DNA of 17,321 nucleotides from Devosia sp. GTDB taxonomy: Bacteria; Pseudomonadota; Alphaproteobacteria; Rhizobiales; Devosiaceae. The notes below the pieces were generated by a model that searched no databases, was not told the DNA's origin, and saw nothing but the letters and a program-made list of their open reading frames with translations. Each line of letters opens with the position of its first letter. The first letter of the stretch is position 1. Shown here piece by piece: positions 1 through 8,098 of this stretch. The translations under genes were made by a program, and so were the position numbers. Where the stretch lies: NCBI GenBank assembly GCA_016793415.1, contig JAEUMC010000147.1, positions 1 through 17,321 on the forward strand. Direction: 5' to 3'.

Positions 1-271
1 CGCCGAGGCGCTGCTGGCGGCGATCGAGGTGCCGCCGGCATTCGCAACGCTGGCACTGGCCGCCGAGGACCTGTTGGGGGATCGGCCCAATGTCGATTTC
101 GCGCTTGCCGCGCTGACCGCCTGCTACGATCTACCGCCGCCTGCGCCGGCCACCATCTTTGCCCTGGCGCGCAGCGTCGGCTGGCTGGCGCATATGCTCG
201 AACAGGTGGCGAGCGGCCAGTTGATCCGGCCCCGCGCGCGCTACGTCGGGCCTGCCGTGCCGCCGGTGTAG
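1..271 (+). CDS. Citrate synthase family protein, C-terminal end (5' part outside window)
   Basis: The frame is open from base 2 to the TAG at 269-271 and gives 89 residues of a protein that begins outside the window. The visible part matches the C-terminal end of citrate synthases: a PNVDFALAAL stretch, then IFALARSVGWLAHMLEQ, then the closing RPRARYVGP. In the family the Arg of the RSVGW segment helps bind the substrate carboxylates, and these enzymes join acetyl-CoA or propionyl-CoA to oxaloacetate. The catalytic His and Asp lie upstream and cannot be checked. I therefore cannot tell true citrate synthase from 2-methylcitrate synthase or from the citrate-synthase-like proteins with an N-terminal HTH. 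A gene of this family next to lon is not the usual rhizobial arrangement, in which I recall clpX lying there. Confidence 0.8.
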   Translation, partial: AEALLAAIEVPPAFATLALAAEDLLGDRPNVDFALAALTACYDLPPPAPATIFALARSVGWLAHMLEQVASGQLIRPRARYVGPAVPPV

Positions 272-322
272 CGGCCGACGGCTGATGCAGCGGCAGCACA
301 CAGTAGTGCCGCATTGCGGGCA

Positions 323-340
323 TACCCGTCATTACGGGTA
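323..340. other. Perfect hairpin between the citrate synthase gene and lon
   Basis: TACCCGT (323-329) and ACGGGTA (334-340) are perfect inverted repeats around a CATT loop. The hairpin lies 52 nt after the citrate-synthase stop and just before a TTGACTTG stretch that may belong to the lon promoter. No T-run follows, so it is a poor intrinsic terminator; an operator or a weak 3' end hairpin are both possible. A second weaker inverted repeat, GCGGCA/TGCCGC (290-295, 307-312), lies between it and the stop codon. Confidence 0.4.
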
Positions 341-346
341 GGTTGA

Positions 347-374
347 CTTGCCCTTTGCCGCGGGCGCCCTATTT
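347..374 (+). promoter_or_regulatory. Candidate heat-shock-type promoter of lon
   Basis: CTTGCC (347-352) is followed after 15 nt by CCTATTT (368-374). From memory this resembles alphaproteobacterial RpoH promoters, which have a CTTGAA-like -35 and a CYTATNT-like -10. lon is commonly in the heat-shock regulon. The -35 match is imperfect, and an alternative TTGACT at 343-348 would need an over-long spacer. Transcription from here would give a leader of about 100 nt. Confidence 0.3.
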
Positions 375-485
375 AATCAGCAGAATCAGGCTCGCCGCCC
401 ATCGTGGGGACCGGCCCGATTGCTAGACGGGCGCGGGCTCGCCCTTCCTCCCGAAACGAGCCCTGCGCCCAGGAAAGGACCAAAT

Positions 486-2927
486 ATGTCGGACGTTACC
501 CAAGGCGGCGCCGGATTCGATCGCGATCGGGTTTACCCGGTGCTGCCGCTACGCGATATCGTTGTCTTTCCGGGCATGATCGTGCCGCTCTTCGTCGGCC
601 GCGAAAAGTCGGTGAAGGCGCTCGAAGAAGTGATGCGCGACGACAAGCACATTCTCGTCGTCACCCAGAAGAATGCCCAGGACGACGATCCGTCGCCTGA
701 TGAGATTTATGCCACCGGCACCATCGCTTCGGTGCTGCAGCTGCTGAAGCTGCCTGACGGTACCGTAAAGGTGCTGGTCGAAGGCCTGCGCCGGGCGAAG
801 ATCGACCAGTACCTGCAGACCGTCGACTATTTCGAAGCGGAAGCCACGACGCTGCCGGAACCGGAGGAAGACGAGACCGAGCTCGAGGCGCTGGCGCGTT
901 CCGCGCAGTCCGAGTTCGAGAACTACGTCAAGCTCAACAAGAAGATCTCGGCCGAGGTGGTCAACGCCGTCAGCCAGATCACCAACCATTCCAAGCTTGC
1001 CGACACCATCGCCAGCCACCTGGTGATCAAGATCGAGCAGAAGGAAGAGCTCTTGGGCACCGTCTCGGTGGCCGAGCGGCTGCAGAAGATTCTTGGCCTG
1101 ATGGAAGGCGAGATCGGCGTCCTGCAGGTCGAGAAGCGCATCCGTTCCCGCGTCAAGCGGCAGATGGAGAAGACGCAGCGCGAGTACTATCTCAACGAGC
1201 AGATGAAGGCGATCCAGCGCGAGCTGGGCGACGGCGAGGAAGGCTCGAACGAGCTGACCGAGCTCGAAGAGAAGATCAAGAAGACCAAGCTTTCGAAGGA
1301 AGCCCGCATCAAGGCCGATGGCGAGCTCAAGAAGCTCAAGACCATGAGCCCGATGTCGGCCGAAGCGACGGTCGTGCGCAACTACCTCGACTGGCTGCTG
1401 ACGCTCCCCTGGGGCAAGAAGAGCAAGGTCAAGCGCGACCTGGTCTACGCCGAGCAGGTGCTGGACGAGGATCACTATGGCCTCGAGAAGGTCAAGGAGC
1501 GCATCCTCGAGTATCTCGCGGTGCAGTCGCGCACCGGCAAGCTCAAGGGACCGATCCTCTGCCTCGTCGGCCCCCCGGGCGTCGGCAAGACCTCGCTCGG
1601 CAAGTCGATCGCCAAGGCGACCGGCCGTGAGTTCGTGCGCATGGCGCTCGGCGGTGTTCGCGACGAGGCCGAGATCCGTGGCCATCGCCGGACCTATATC
1701 GGCTCCATGCCGGGCAAGGTGATCCAGTCGCTCAAGAAGGCGGGCAAGTCCAATCCGCTGTTCCTGCTCGACGAGATCGACAAGATGGGCCAGGACTTCC
1801 GCGGCGATCCGTCGTCGGCACTGCTCGAAGTGCTTGATCCGGAGCAGAACAACACGTTTGCCGACCACTACCTCGAGGTCGATTTCGACCTCTCGGACGT
1901 GATGTTCGTCACCACCTCGAACACGCTCAACATCCCCGGCCCGCTGATGGACCGCATGGAGATCATTCGCCTCTCGGGTTACACCGAAGAGGAGAAGTTC
2001 GAGATCGCTCGGCGCCACCTGATCCCGGAGACGCTGAAGGAGAACGGCCTGCAGCCCAAGGAATTCGTCATCGACGATGACCAGCTGATGGCTGTGGTGC
2101 GCAACTACACCCGAGAAGCCGGCGTGCGTAACCTGAAGCGCGAGCTCAGTAAGCTGATGCGCAAGGCGGTGCGCGACATCCTGGTCAAGAAGTCGACCAA
2201 GGTGGTCATCACCCCGGAACTGCTCGAGGAATATCTCGGGCCGGCATTCTTCCGGAACGACAAGATCGACGCCGAGCCGCAGGTCGGCGTGGTGACGGGC
2301 CTCGCCTGGACTTCGGTCGGCGGCGAGATCCTGACGATCGAAGGCGTGATGACGCATGGCAAGGGCCGCATGACGGTGACCGGCAACCTCAAGGAAGTGA
2401 TGAAGGAATCCATCACTGCCGCGTCGGGTTACGTGCGCTCGCGGGCAGTCGAACTCGGCATCAAGCCGCCGCTGTTCGATACGCGTGACATCCACCTGCA
2501 CCTGCCGGAAGGCGCGACGCCGAAGGATGGTCCGTCCGCCGGCATCGGCATGGCGACGACTATCGTCTCGCTGATGACCGGTATTCCGGTGCGGCACGAT
2601 ATCGCCATGACCGGCGAAGTGACGCTGCGCGGCCGCGTGCTGCCGATCGGTGGGCTCAAGGAGAAGCTCCTTGCCGCGCTCCGCTCCGGCATCAAAACCG
2701 TGCTCATCCCCGAGGAGAACACTCGCGATCTCAAGGAGATCCCGAAGAACGTGACCGAGGGTATGGAGATCATCCCGGTGAGCCGGATGGACGAGGTGCT
2801 GAGCCGCGCCCTGATCCGGCAGCCCGAACCGATCGAGTGGAAGTACGACGACGACAAGCCGGCCGCGGTGCCGGTGGTCGAGTCCTCGGTCGATGGCGAC
2901 GAGAGCGGTGCAAGCCTGCCGCACTGA
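486..2927 (+). CDS. lon: ATP-dependent protease Lon (endopeptidase La)
   Basis: Lon is a cytoplasmic hexameric AAA+ serine protease that degrades misfolded proteins and specific regulators. The product has 813 residues, normal for the family. The N-terminal substrate-binding domain begins near [15 protein letters not shown]. The ATPase has Walker A GPPGVGKT at residues 362-369 and Walker B with D429 and E430. The protease domain has catalytic S684 in KDGPSAGIG and K727 in [10 protein letters not shown], the same 43-residue spacing as S679 and K722 of E. coli Lon. I chose the ATG at 486 because AGGAAAGGA (471-479) is well placed before it; the frame is open further upstream to 348, but that would add 46 unconserved residues. 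A strong terminator follows, so lon is probably transcribed alone. The long frame on the opposite strand is a codon-bias shadow. Confidence 0.98.
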   Translation: MSDVTQGGAGFDRDRVYPVLPLRDIVVFPGMIVPLFVGREKSVKALEEVMRDDKHILVVTQKNAQDDDPSPDEIYATGTIASVLQLLKLPDGTVKVLVEGLRRAKIDQYLQTVDYFEAEATTLPEPEEDETELEALARSAQSEFENYVKLNKKISAEVVNAVSQITNHSKLADTIASHLVIKIEQKEELLGTVSVAERLQKILGLMEGEIGVLQVEKRIRSRVKRQMEKTQREYYLNEQMKAIQRELGDGEEGSNELTELEEKIKKTKLSKEARIKADGELKKLKTMSPMSAEATVVRNYLDWLLTLPWGKKSKVKRDLVYAEQVLDEDHYGLEKVKERILEYLAVQSRTGKLKGPILCLVGPPGVGKTSLGKSIAKATGREFVRMALGGVRDEAEIRGHRRTYIGSMPGKVIQSLKKAGKSNPLFLLDEIDKMGQDFRGDPSSALLEVLDPEQNNTFADHYLEVDFDLSDVMFVTTSNTLNIPGPLMDRMEIIRLSGYTEEEKFEIARRHLIPETLKENGLQPKEFVIDDDQLMAVVRNYTREAGVRNLKRELSKLMRKAVRDILVKKSTKVVITPELLEEYLGPAFFRNDKIDAEPQVGVVTGLAWTSVGGEILTIEGVMTHGKGRMTVTGNLKEVMKESITAASGYVRSRAVELGIKPPLFDTRDIHLHLPEGATPKDGPSAGIGMATTIVSLMTGIPVRHDIAMTGEVTLRGRVLPIGGLKEKLLAALRSGIKTVLIPEENTRDLKEIPKNVTEGMEIIPVSRMDEVLSRALIRQPEPIEWKYDDDKPAAVPVVESSVDGDESGASLPH

Positions 2928-2955
2928 GCCGGGGCTTGATCGATGAAACTGGAAG

Positions 2956-2984
2956 CGGCGCCCTCCGGCGCCGTTTTCTTTTTC
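2956..2984 (+). terminator. Intrinsic terminator of lon
   Basis: A perfect 7-bp GC-rich stem, CGGCGCC (2956-2962) with GGCGCCG (2967-2973), closes a CTCC loop and is followed directly by TTTTCTTTTTC (2974-2984). It lies 28 nt after the lon stop. This is a textbook rho-independent terminator. Confidence 0.92.
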
Positions 2985-3086
2985 GTCGTGGAGTTGAACG
3001 GAAGGTCGCTGTATCTCGCCACGAAATCTTCACGCTCGTGCGGGTAGCTGCCTCCAGTGAGCTCAAATGCAGCACTGGAGAGCCGA

Positions 3087-4055
3087 ATGCGACTCAAATG
3101 GAAACTGGGGCTGGCGACGTTCCTGGCGGCTGTCGTCTCGCTGATGGGACTATCGCTTGCCCAGGATACACGCACCGAGACGGTGAAGTTCAAACGCGGC
3201 GCGAGCAGTACGTCGATCGAAGACAGCATCACCGGCTATGAGAGTGTCAGCTACTTGCTGGGGGTGACCGCCGGGCAGCGGATGAGCGTGGAGCTCGATA
3301 CCGACAATACCTCCAACTACTTCAACATCACCGCGCCTGGGGCGTCCGAGGCGCTCTACAACGGCTCGATCGACGGCAACAGCACCTCGTTCGTCATCCC
3401 ATCGAGCGGCAACTACAAGATCGACGTCTACCTGATGCGTAACGCGGCGCGACGCGGCGAGGCGGCCAACTACGACCTGACCATCTCGGTCGAGGCCAAG
3501 GCTGCGGCGAGCCAGCCCGCGCCCGGCAAGCCGGCTCCGGATTTTGCCGACGGTCTGGCGGGTGGTCCCGACTACTGGCAGGTGCACGGCCTCACTCGCG
3601 GCGACACGCTGAATGTGCGTGCCTCGGCCTCGTCGGGGGCTTCGGTGCTCGGCGTGCTCGATGAGGGCGACGTGATCCGCAACCTCGGCTGCAAGATGAA
3701 TGGCTCCACCCGCTGGTGCCGTGTCGAGGACCAGACCGGCCTCAATGGCTGGGTGGCGGGCAAGTACCTGCACGAGTCGACGCGTGCTCCGAGCCCTTCT
3801 CGTCCCGTAGCACCGCCGCCGGCCAGCCAGCCGCCAGTCGGCTCCGCTGACGGCGTGCCGGTGGCGATGATGCCGCGCTACTGCACCGGCGAGGCCTCGG
3901 CGCAGTTCGGAGTGCGCCCGCAGGACATCATTGCCAACGCTGCGTTCAAGAGTGGCAAGCTCTACGTTTCGCAGGGCTGGTTCGATGGGTCGGGTGGTAC
4001 GACGTTCTTCACCTGCTATTTCAAGGCGGACGGCACGTTCATCGCAGTGAACTGA
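3087..4055 (+). CDS. Secreted protein: lysozyme-inhibitor-like (PliG/PliI-type) domain, SH3b domain and Cys-pair C-terminal domain
   Basis: The 322-residue product starts with a signal peptide: MRLKWK, a hydrophobic core, and a probable cleavage after SLA at residue 25. Residues 32-135 resemble, from memory, the E. coli g-type lysozyme inhibitor PliG. Shared features are a V-F-(K/R)-(K/R)-G-x-SS opening, I-x-GY, and a late SGxY..V....RN.ARR....YDLTI block. Residues 161-230 form a bacterial SH3b domain (LNVRASAS to WVAGKYLHE) with C202 and C211. A Pro-rich linker (231-255) leads to a domain with C266 and C310 that may form a disulfide in the periplasm. I infer an envelope protein that binds peptidoglycan or inhibits a lytic enzyme; inhibition is not shown by sequence alone. 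Proteins with this first domain are sometimes labelled DNA breaking-rejoining protein, which nothing here supports. I chose ATG 3087, with GGAG at 3077-3080, over the in-frame GTG at 3057 because it places the signal peptide at the N-terminus. It lies between two terminators and is probably monocistronic. Confidence 0.75.
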   Translation: MRLKWKLGLATFLAAVVSLMGLSLAQDTRTETVKFKRGASSTSIEDSITGYESVSYLLGVTAGQRMSVELDTDNTSNYFNITAPGASEALYNGSIDGNSTSFVIPSSGNYKIDVYLMRNAARRGEAANYDLTISVEAKAAASQPAPGKPAPDFADGLAGGPDYWQVHGLTRGDTLNVRASASSGASVLGVLDEGDVIRNLGCKMNGSTRWCRVEDQTGLNGWVAGKYLHESTRAPSPSRPVAPPPASQPPVGSADGVPVAMMPRYCTGEASAQFGVRPQDIIANAAFKSGKLYVSQGWFDGSGGTTFFTCYFKADGTFIAVN

Positions 4056-4077
4056 CCACTGCGTTTCACGCCTGGCC

Positions 4078-4108
4078 AGCGGCGCCCACGGGCGCCGCTT
4101 CCGTTTGT
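4078..4108 (+). terminator. Probable terminator of the SH3b protein gene
   Basis: A perfect 9-bp stem, AGCGGCGCC (4078-4086) with GGCGCCGCT (4091-4099), closes a CACG loop 22 nt after the stop. The tail TCCGTTTGT is only weakly T-rich, so termination may be partial. Confidence 0.65.
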
Positions 4109-4210
4109 CGGCTCGGGTGTCGGCCAGCTCGGCGGCAACCCGCGGCTCACTGCTGCGATCACGCAAATTCGCCTCTGGTGTAACGCCCGCGTGATCACCA
4201 TCTAGGCATT

Positions 4211-4230
4211 TCGTTTGCAACGTCAAACGA
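4211..4230. promoter_or_regulatory. Operator-like perfect palindrome over the promoter of the TetA-like gene
   Basis: TCGTTTG (4211-4217) and CAAACGA (4224-4230) are perfect inverted repeats separated by CAACGT. The site covers the -35 hexamer and part of the spacer of the promoter at 4215-4243, the geometry expected for a repressor that blocks RNA polymerase. No regulator gene lies next to it. The sequence is not the tetO of known tet operons as I remember them. A second, spaced pair, GATCACGC (4157-4164) and GCGTGATC (4189-4196), lies just upstream. Confidence 0.55.
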
Positions 4231-4243
4231 GAACGAATATAGA
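4215..4243 (+). promoter_or_regulatory. Sigma-70-type promoter of the TetA-like exporter
   Basis: TTGCAA (4215-4220), a 17-nt spacer, then TATAGA (4238-4243). Transcription would begin near 4250 and leave a leader of about 31 nt before the TTG start at 4281. This promoter argues against translation starting at 4215. Confidence 0.6.
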
Positions 4244-4280
4244 ACACGCCCCGCGTGTCAGCCGGCTGGAGGGCCCCGAC

Positions 4281-5480
4281 TTGAACAAGGCACTGATCAT
4301 CATTCTGGCCGCGGTGACCCTCGATGCGATCGGCATCGGGCTGATCTTTCCGATTCTGCCGCGGTTGCTCGAGGACGTCACCCATACCGGCGAGGTGACG
4401 ATGATCATCGGCATCATGCTGGCGCTCTATTCGGCCATGCAGTTCCTGTTCTCGCCGGTACTCGGGGTGCTCAGCGACCGCTATGGGCGGCGACCGGTGC
4501 TGCTGGTGTCGCTGGCCGGCGCCGCGATCGACTATCTGGTGATGGCGTTCGCGCCGGAGCTGTGGATGCTGGTGGTCGGCCGCGCCATCGCCGGCATCAC
4601 CAGTGCCAACATGGCGGTTGCCACCGCCTATATCACCGACATCTCGGCCGAGGAGGAGCGCGCCAAGCGCTTCGGCTATTTCCACGCCATGTTCGGCATC
4701 GGCTTCATCATCGGGCCGGTGATCGGCGGCATCCTCGGCGACATCTGGGTCCGGGCGCCGTTCCTCGTGGCGGCAGGGCTCAACGCGGTGAACTTCGCGC
4801 TGGCGCTGTTCGTGCTGCCGGAATCGCGCGCCGGCGACGCCGATACCAGGTTCGATTTCGCGACGCTCAATCCGTTCCGGCCGCTGGGTTGGGCCTTCAG
4901 CTTCACCGCTCTGCTGCCGTTGATGGCGATCTTCGTCATCATGAACTTCGTGGGTACCATGTACGGCACCATCTGGGCGCTGTTCGGCCAGGACATGTTC
5001 CAGTGGAACGGCCTGATGATCGGGCTGTCGCTGGGGGCTTTCGGGCTGTTCCACGCCGGTGCCCAGGCGCTGCTCACCGGGCCGGCGGCGGCGCGGCTAG
5101 GCGAGCGCTGGGCGATGATCCTGGGCATGGCGTGCGAGCTGACCGCACTGCTGATTCTCGGTTTTGCCACGCAGGGCTGGATCCTGTTCGCGCTGGCGCC
5201 GCTGTTCGCCCTGGGCGGCATCGGCATGCCGGCGCTGCAGTCGCTCACCACGCAGCAGGTCGATGCCGACAACCAGGGTAAGCTGCAGGGGGTGCTGGCG
5301 AGCCTCGTCAGTCTTTCGGCGGTGTTCGGGCCGCTGTTCTTCTCGACGGTGTATTTTGCCCTCAAACCGACCTGGCCGGGGCTGATCTGGATTGTCGGGG
5401 GAGCCGTGTATTTGCTGGCGTTGCCGCTGCTTTTGGGCATCCGCCGGACGCGTGTTGCCACAGTGACGCCCGACGGCTGA
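4281..5480 (+). CDS. TetA-class MFS drug:H+ antiporter (tetracycline-resistance-protein-like)
   Basis: This is an inner-membrane major facilitator of 12 predicted helices that should expel a drug or metabolite in exchange for protons. With the TTG start at 4281, preceded 7 nt away by GGAGGG (4268-4273), it has 399 residues, the length of TetA(A). The residue numbers then fall in register with TetA(B) as I recall it: D15, motif A GVLSDRYGRR at 62-71 (D66, R70), D84, R101, D120 and H258. The intramembrane Asp of helix 9 (D285 in TetA(B)) appears here as E286. The C-terminal half, including FHAGAQALLTGPAAARLGER and GGIGMPALQS, is strikingly TetA(A)-like. No tetR lies beside it, and a palindrome overlaps its promoter. 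The substrate is unproven; chromosomal members of this group need not confer tetracycline resistance. The frame extends upstream to a TTG at 4215, but that overlaps the -35 element. Confidence 0.88.
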   Translation: MNKALIIILAAVTLDAIGIGLIFPILPRLLEDVTHTGEVTMIIGIMLALYSAMQFLFSPVLGVLSDRYGRRPVLLVSLAGAAIDYLVMAFAPELWMLVVGRAIAGITSANMAVATAYITDISAEEERAKRFGYFHAMFGIGFIIGPVIGGILGDIWVRAPFLVAAGLNAVNFALALFVLPESRAGDADTRFDFATLNPFRPLGWAFSFTALLPLMAIFVIMNFVGTMYGTIWALFGQDMFQWNGLMIGLSLGAFGLFHAGAQALLTGPAAARLGERWAMILGMACELTALLILGFATQGWILFALAPLFALGGIGMPALQSLTTQQVDADNQGKLQGVLASLVSLSAVFGPLFFSTVYFALKPTWPGLIWIVGGAVYLLALPLLLGIRRTRVATVTPDG

Positions 5481-5635
5481 CAAAGTTGAGCCAGAATTGA
5501 CCCTTCATTAACAGAATTGCTGTGCCTGACTTGCGGAAAAGCCCGGATTTCCTTGCGTTCCGAGCAGAATCGAAGAAGGGTCACGGCGTTTTGGTTCGCC
5601 TCCAGAGGGCGGGCATCCCACAGTGAGGAAACGCT

Positions 5636-5911
5636 ATGTCTAACAAGAACGATCTGATCGGCGTCGTCGCCGACAAGGCGGGCCTGACCAAGGCCCAGGC
5701 TGGGGAGGCTGTCGATGCCGTGTTTGACGCCATCACCGCGTCGCTGAAGAAGGGCGACGAAGTGCGTCTGGTCGGTTTCGGCACGTTTGCGGTTTCCAAG
5801 CGCAAGGCCTCGATCGGCCGCAACCCGGCGACGGGCGCGGAGATCAAGATCCCGGCTTCCAACCAGGCCAAGTTCAAGCCCGGCAAGGGCCTCAAGGACG
5901 CGATCAACTAA
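5636..5911 (+). CDS. hup: DNA-binding protein HU
   Basis: HU is a small dimeric histone-like protein that bends and compacts DNA and assists replication, repair and recombination. The 91-residue product is full length for the family. It has the N-terminal helices (LIGVVADKAGLTKAQAGEAVDAVFDAI), the VRLVGFGTF turn, and the DNA-gripping arm with the GRNPATG signature at 61-67, in which P64 is the intercalating proline. GAGGA at 5625-5629 precedes the ATG. A terminator follows closely. The 155-nt upstream gap contains TTGACC (5497-5502) but no convincing -10 at the right distance, so I have not marked a promoter. In rhizobia, as I recall, hup directly follows lon; here two genes separate them. 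Confidence 0.96.
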   Translation: MSNKNDLIGVVADKAGLTKAQAGEAVDAVFDAITASLKKGDEVRLVGFGTFAVSKRKASIGRNPATGAEIKIPASNQAKFKPGKGLKDAIN

Positions 5912-5936
5912 GATCGTGCCCGGTCGAATAGACCAC

Positions 5937-5974
5937 ATGGCCCCGTGCGCTAGCCGCCGGGGCCATTTGCTTTT
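5937..5974 (+). terminator. Intrinsic terminator of hup
   Basis: ATGGCCCC (5937-5944) pairs with GGGGCCAT (5959-5966) around a 14-nt loop and is followed by TTGCTTTT (5967-5974). It lies 25 nt after the HU stop. Confidence 0.8.
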
Positions 5975-5989
5975 CAGGGCAGGGCAGAG

Positions 5990-6006
5990 ACGCCCCGCGG
6001 GGGCGT
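5990..6006. other. GC-rich hairpin between hup and tRNA-Val
   Basis: ACGCCCC (5990-5996) and GGGGCGT (6000-6006) form a perfect 7-bp stem with a GCG loop. It is 28 nt beyond the 3' end of the tRNA-Val on the - strand and could help end or process that transcript, but no T-run follows on either strand. Confidence 0.4.
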
Positions 6007-6034
6007 GAACGCCTAGTGGTCTTCTGGGAGGGGA

Positions 6035-6110
6035 TGGTGGGCGGTGACGGTCTCGAACCGCCGACCCTCTCGGTGTAAACGAGATGCTCTACCAACTGAG
6101 CTAACCGCCC
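6035..6110 (-). tRNA. tRNA-Val (anticodon UAC)
   Basis: Read on the - strand, the 76 nt fold as a full cloverleaf: acceptor GGGCGGT/ACCGCCC, D-arm GCTC/GAGC, anticodon stem TCTCG/CGAGA with loop TTTACAC (anticodon TAC), T-loop TTCGAGA, and an encoded CCA at 6037-6035. It reads GUN valine codons, mainly GUA and GUG. It is the only - strand gene in the window and has its own promoter. Confidence 0.97.
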
Positions 6111-6162
6111 GTCGGGGCTCTCGGGAGCACCCATGGTGACCCGCAGCGCGACGAAGGCGCAC

Positions 6163-6191
6163 TAACTAGGGTCTCGGCCGCGGGCCGTCAA
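6163..6191 (-). promoter_or_regulatory. Sigma-70-type promoter of tRNA-Val
   Basis: On the - strand, TTGACG (6191-6186) is followed after exactly 17 nt by TAGTTA (6168-6163). The predicted start, near 6155, is about 45 nt before the tRNA 5' end, which fits a normal tRNA precursor. Confidence 0.65.
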
Positions 6192-6288
6192 CCCGTGCCA
6201 CTGAATCTGGCTGTGCCGCCGCGGCATACCCCTGTAGAATGGCGCTCGCTACAAGACGGTCTGTCGGACGAAAGCCAGGGAGGGCTTG

Positions 6289-7677
6289 ATGTCGATTGCC
6301 GAGGTAAGCCGCTTCGATCTGCCCGGATTCGCGGGCGCGCTCATTCACCCACACCACGCCGGCTACGACGACGCGCGACGCGTCTACAATGGCATGATCG
6401 ACCGCCGGCCGGCGGTGATCGCCCGATGCAGCAGCGCTGACGACGTGGTGCTGGCGCTTGCGCTGGCGCGCCGCGAGGGGCTGCCGGTGTCGGTGTTCGG
6501 CGGCGGCCATGCCGTCACCGGCTCGGCCGTCTGCGACGATGGCGTCTGCATCGACCTGCGCGGCATGAAGGAGATTCGGATCGATCCGGTCGCTTGCACC
6601 TGCCGCGCCGAAGCCGGCCTCAACTGGGGCGAGTTCGATGCGGCGACGGCGCAGCACGGACTGGCGCTGACCGGCGGTCGCAACCCGACCACGGGCATCG
6701 CCGGGTTGTCGCTGGGCAGCGGTAGCGGCTGGCTCGAGCGGAAGTTCGGCTATGTCTGCGACAACCTGATCAAGGCCGAGGTGGTTACTGCCGACGGCCG
6801 CCAGATCGTCGCGTCGGAGGGCGAGAACGCCGACCTGTTCTGGGGCTTGCGCGGTGGCGGCGGCAATTTCGGCATCGTCACGGCCTTTCACTTCAAGCTG
6901 CACCGACTCGGCCCGATCGTGCTGGCCGGCGTGCTGCTGTATCCGGCGCCGATGGCAGGGGCCGTGCTGCGCAAGATGCGGGATTTCGTTGGAACCGCGC
7001 CTGATGAGGTGGGAATCGGCATGGCCTTCACCACTGCGCCGGATGCGCCATTCGTTCCCGAGCCGGCGCGTGGCAAGCCGATTGTCGCCGTGCAGCTGAT
7101 CTATGCCGGCGAGATCGAGGAGGGAATCAAGGTGCTGGCGCCGTTCCGTGCCTTCGGGCCGCCGGCGGCCGACCTGGTGCAGCCGATGCCCTATACCGAG
7201 TTCCAGAAGATGGGCGGCAATTTCCCGGGCTCGCAGAACTACTGGACTGCCGATTTCCTCAACGAATTGCCTGAGGAGGCGATAGACGCCTATGCCGCGC
7301 TGGCGCTGACGCCGCTGTCACCACAGTCGGCAATCATCCTGGTGCCCGGCGGCGGTGCACCATCGCGGGTCGACGAGGAAGCCACGGCGTTCGGCATGCG
7401 CACGGCGCCGTGGAATGTGCACTACATCTGCGGCTGGACGAATCCGGCGGACAACGCGGCCAATACGGCGCGGGTCAAACAGATCGCTTCGGTGTTGAAG
7501 CCGTGGTCGACCGGGCGAGTCTATCTCAACTACATCGGCAATGAGGGGCAGGAGCGCGTGGACGCGGCCTTTGGCGAGAAGAAGCTGGCGCGGCTACGCG
7601 CGCTGAAGGCCAAATGGGACCCCGAGAACGTCTTCCGCCACAACCACAACATTCGTCCGGCGGCGGCAGCGGGCTGA
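6289..7677 (+). CDS. FAD-linked oxidoreductase, berberine-bridge (BBE) type
   Basis: The 462-residue product has an N-terminal FAD_binding_4 (PCMH-type) domain and a C-terminal BBE segment (YLNYIGNEG to NVFRHNHNI). H74 in FGGGHAVTGS is at the site of the 8-alpha-histidyl FAD bond in the family. The Cys that makes the second, 6-S-cysteinyl bond in bicovalent members would lie in a GxCPTxG motif; here that position reads GRNPTTG with N132, so I infer a single covalent link. Family members oxidise alcohols, sugars or alkaloid-like substrates and pass electrons mostly to O2; the substrate here cannot be read from sequence. AGGGAGGG (6277-6284) sets the ATG at 6289. The gene sits alone between two tRNA genes, with no promoter I can mark with confidence. 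Confidence 0.85.
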   Translation: MSIAEVSRFDLPGFAGALIHPHHAGYDDARRVYNGMIDRRPAVIARCSSADDVVLALALARREGLPVSVFGGGHAVTGSAVCDDGVCIDLRGMKEIRIDPVACTCRAEAGLNWGEFDAATAQHGLALTGGRNPTTGIAGLSLGSGSGWLERKFGYVCDNLIKAEVVTADGRQIVASEGENADLFWGLRGGGGNFGIVTAFHFKLHRLGPIVLAGVLLYPAPMAGAVLRKMRDFVGTAPDEVGIGMAFTTAPDAPFVPEPARGKPIVAVQLIYAGEIEEGIKVLAPFRAFGPPAADLVQPMPYTEFQKMGGNFPGSQNYWTADFLNELPEEAIDAYAALALTPLSPQSAIILVPGGGAPSRVDEEATAFGMRTAPWNVHYICGWTNPADNAANTARVKQIASVLKPWSTGRVYLNYIGNEGQERVDAAFGEKKLARLRALKAKWDPENVFRHNHNIRPAAAAG

Positions 7678-7767
7678 AAGCGCAGCAAAAACGCCAATCC
7701 GCAAAGGCATTTGCAGGCGGACGTGGAAAAGCTGGAAGAAAGTATGCGCTGAGCGCCGTTTCGACGC

Positions 7768-7796
7768 TTGACACTCTCCGGCACGCCCTCTAAACG
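7768..7796 (+). promoter_or_regulatory. Sigma-70-type promoter of tRNA-Asp
   Basis: TTGACA (7768-7773), a 17-nt spacer, then TAAACG (7791-7796). The -35 is consensus; the -10 is moderate. Initiation would fall near 7803, about 32 nt before the tRNA. The rest of 7678-7834 shows nothing else. Confidence 0.55.
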
Positions 7797-7834
7797 GACG
7801 CCACGTTGCGCGGACGACTGGTTCGCCAAGCGCT

Positions 7835-7911
<77 letters not shown>

Positions 7912-8098
7912 CCCTTTTCCTTCACATCATTGAAGAGTTTCGGGTGGCGACCACCGGTTTGTTCGCCGGTTTGCCATGCTGCTTCCTTGCAATGGCCGTC
8001 CCCCCACCACATTTCTAACCTACGAGCAGTTCCCCAACGGAACCGCCGTTAGCTGACGTGCATTTAGAGCTGTTGGAGGCGATCCCGGAGGCTGGCCC

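Noticed and set aside
549..2924. Open frame of 791 codons on the - strand opposite lon
   Set aside because: Its His/Leu/Arg/Asp-rich translation has no recognisable domain and it mirrors the codon bias of the unmistakable lon gene.
3150..5054. Open frame of 634 codons on the - strand across the SH3b and TetA-like genes
   Set aside because: It crosses two genes and an intergenic terminator, is Arg/His-rich, and shows no motif.
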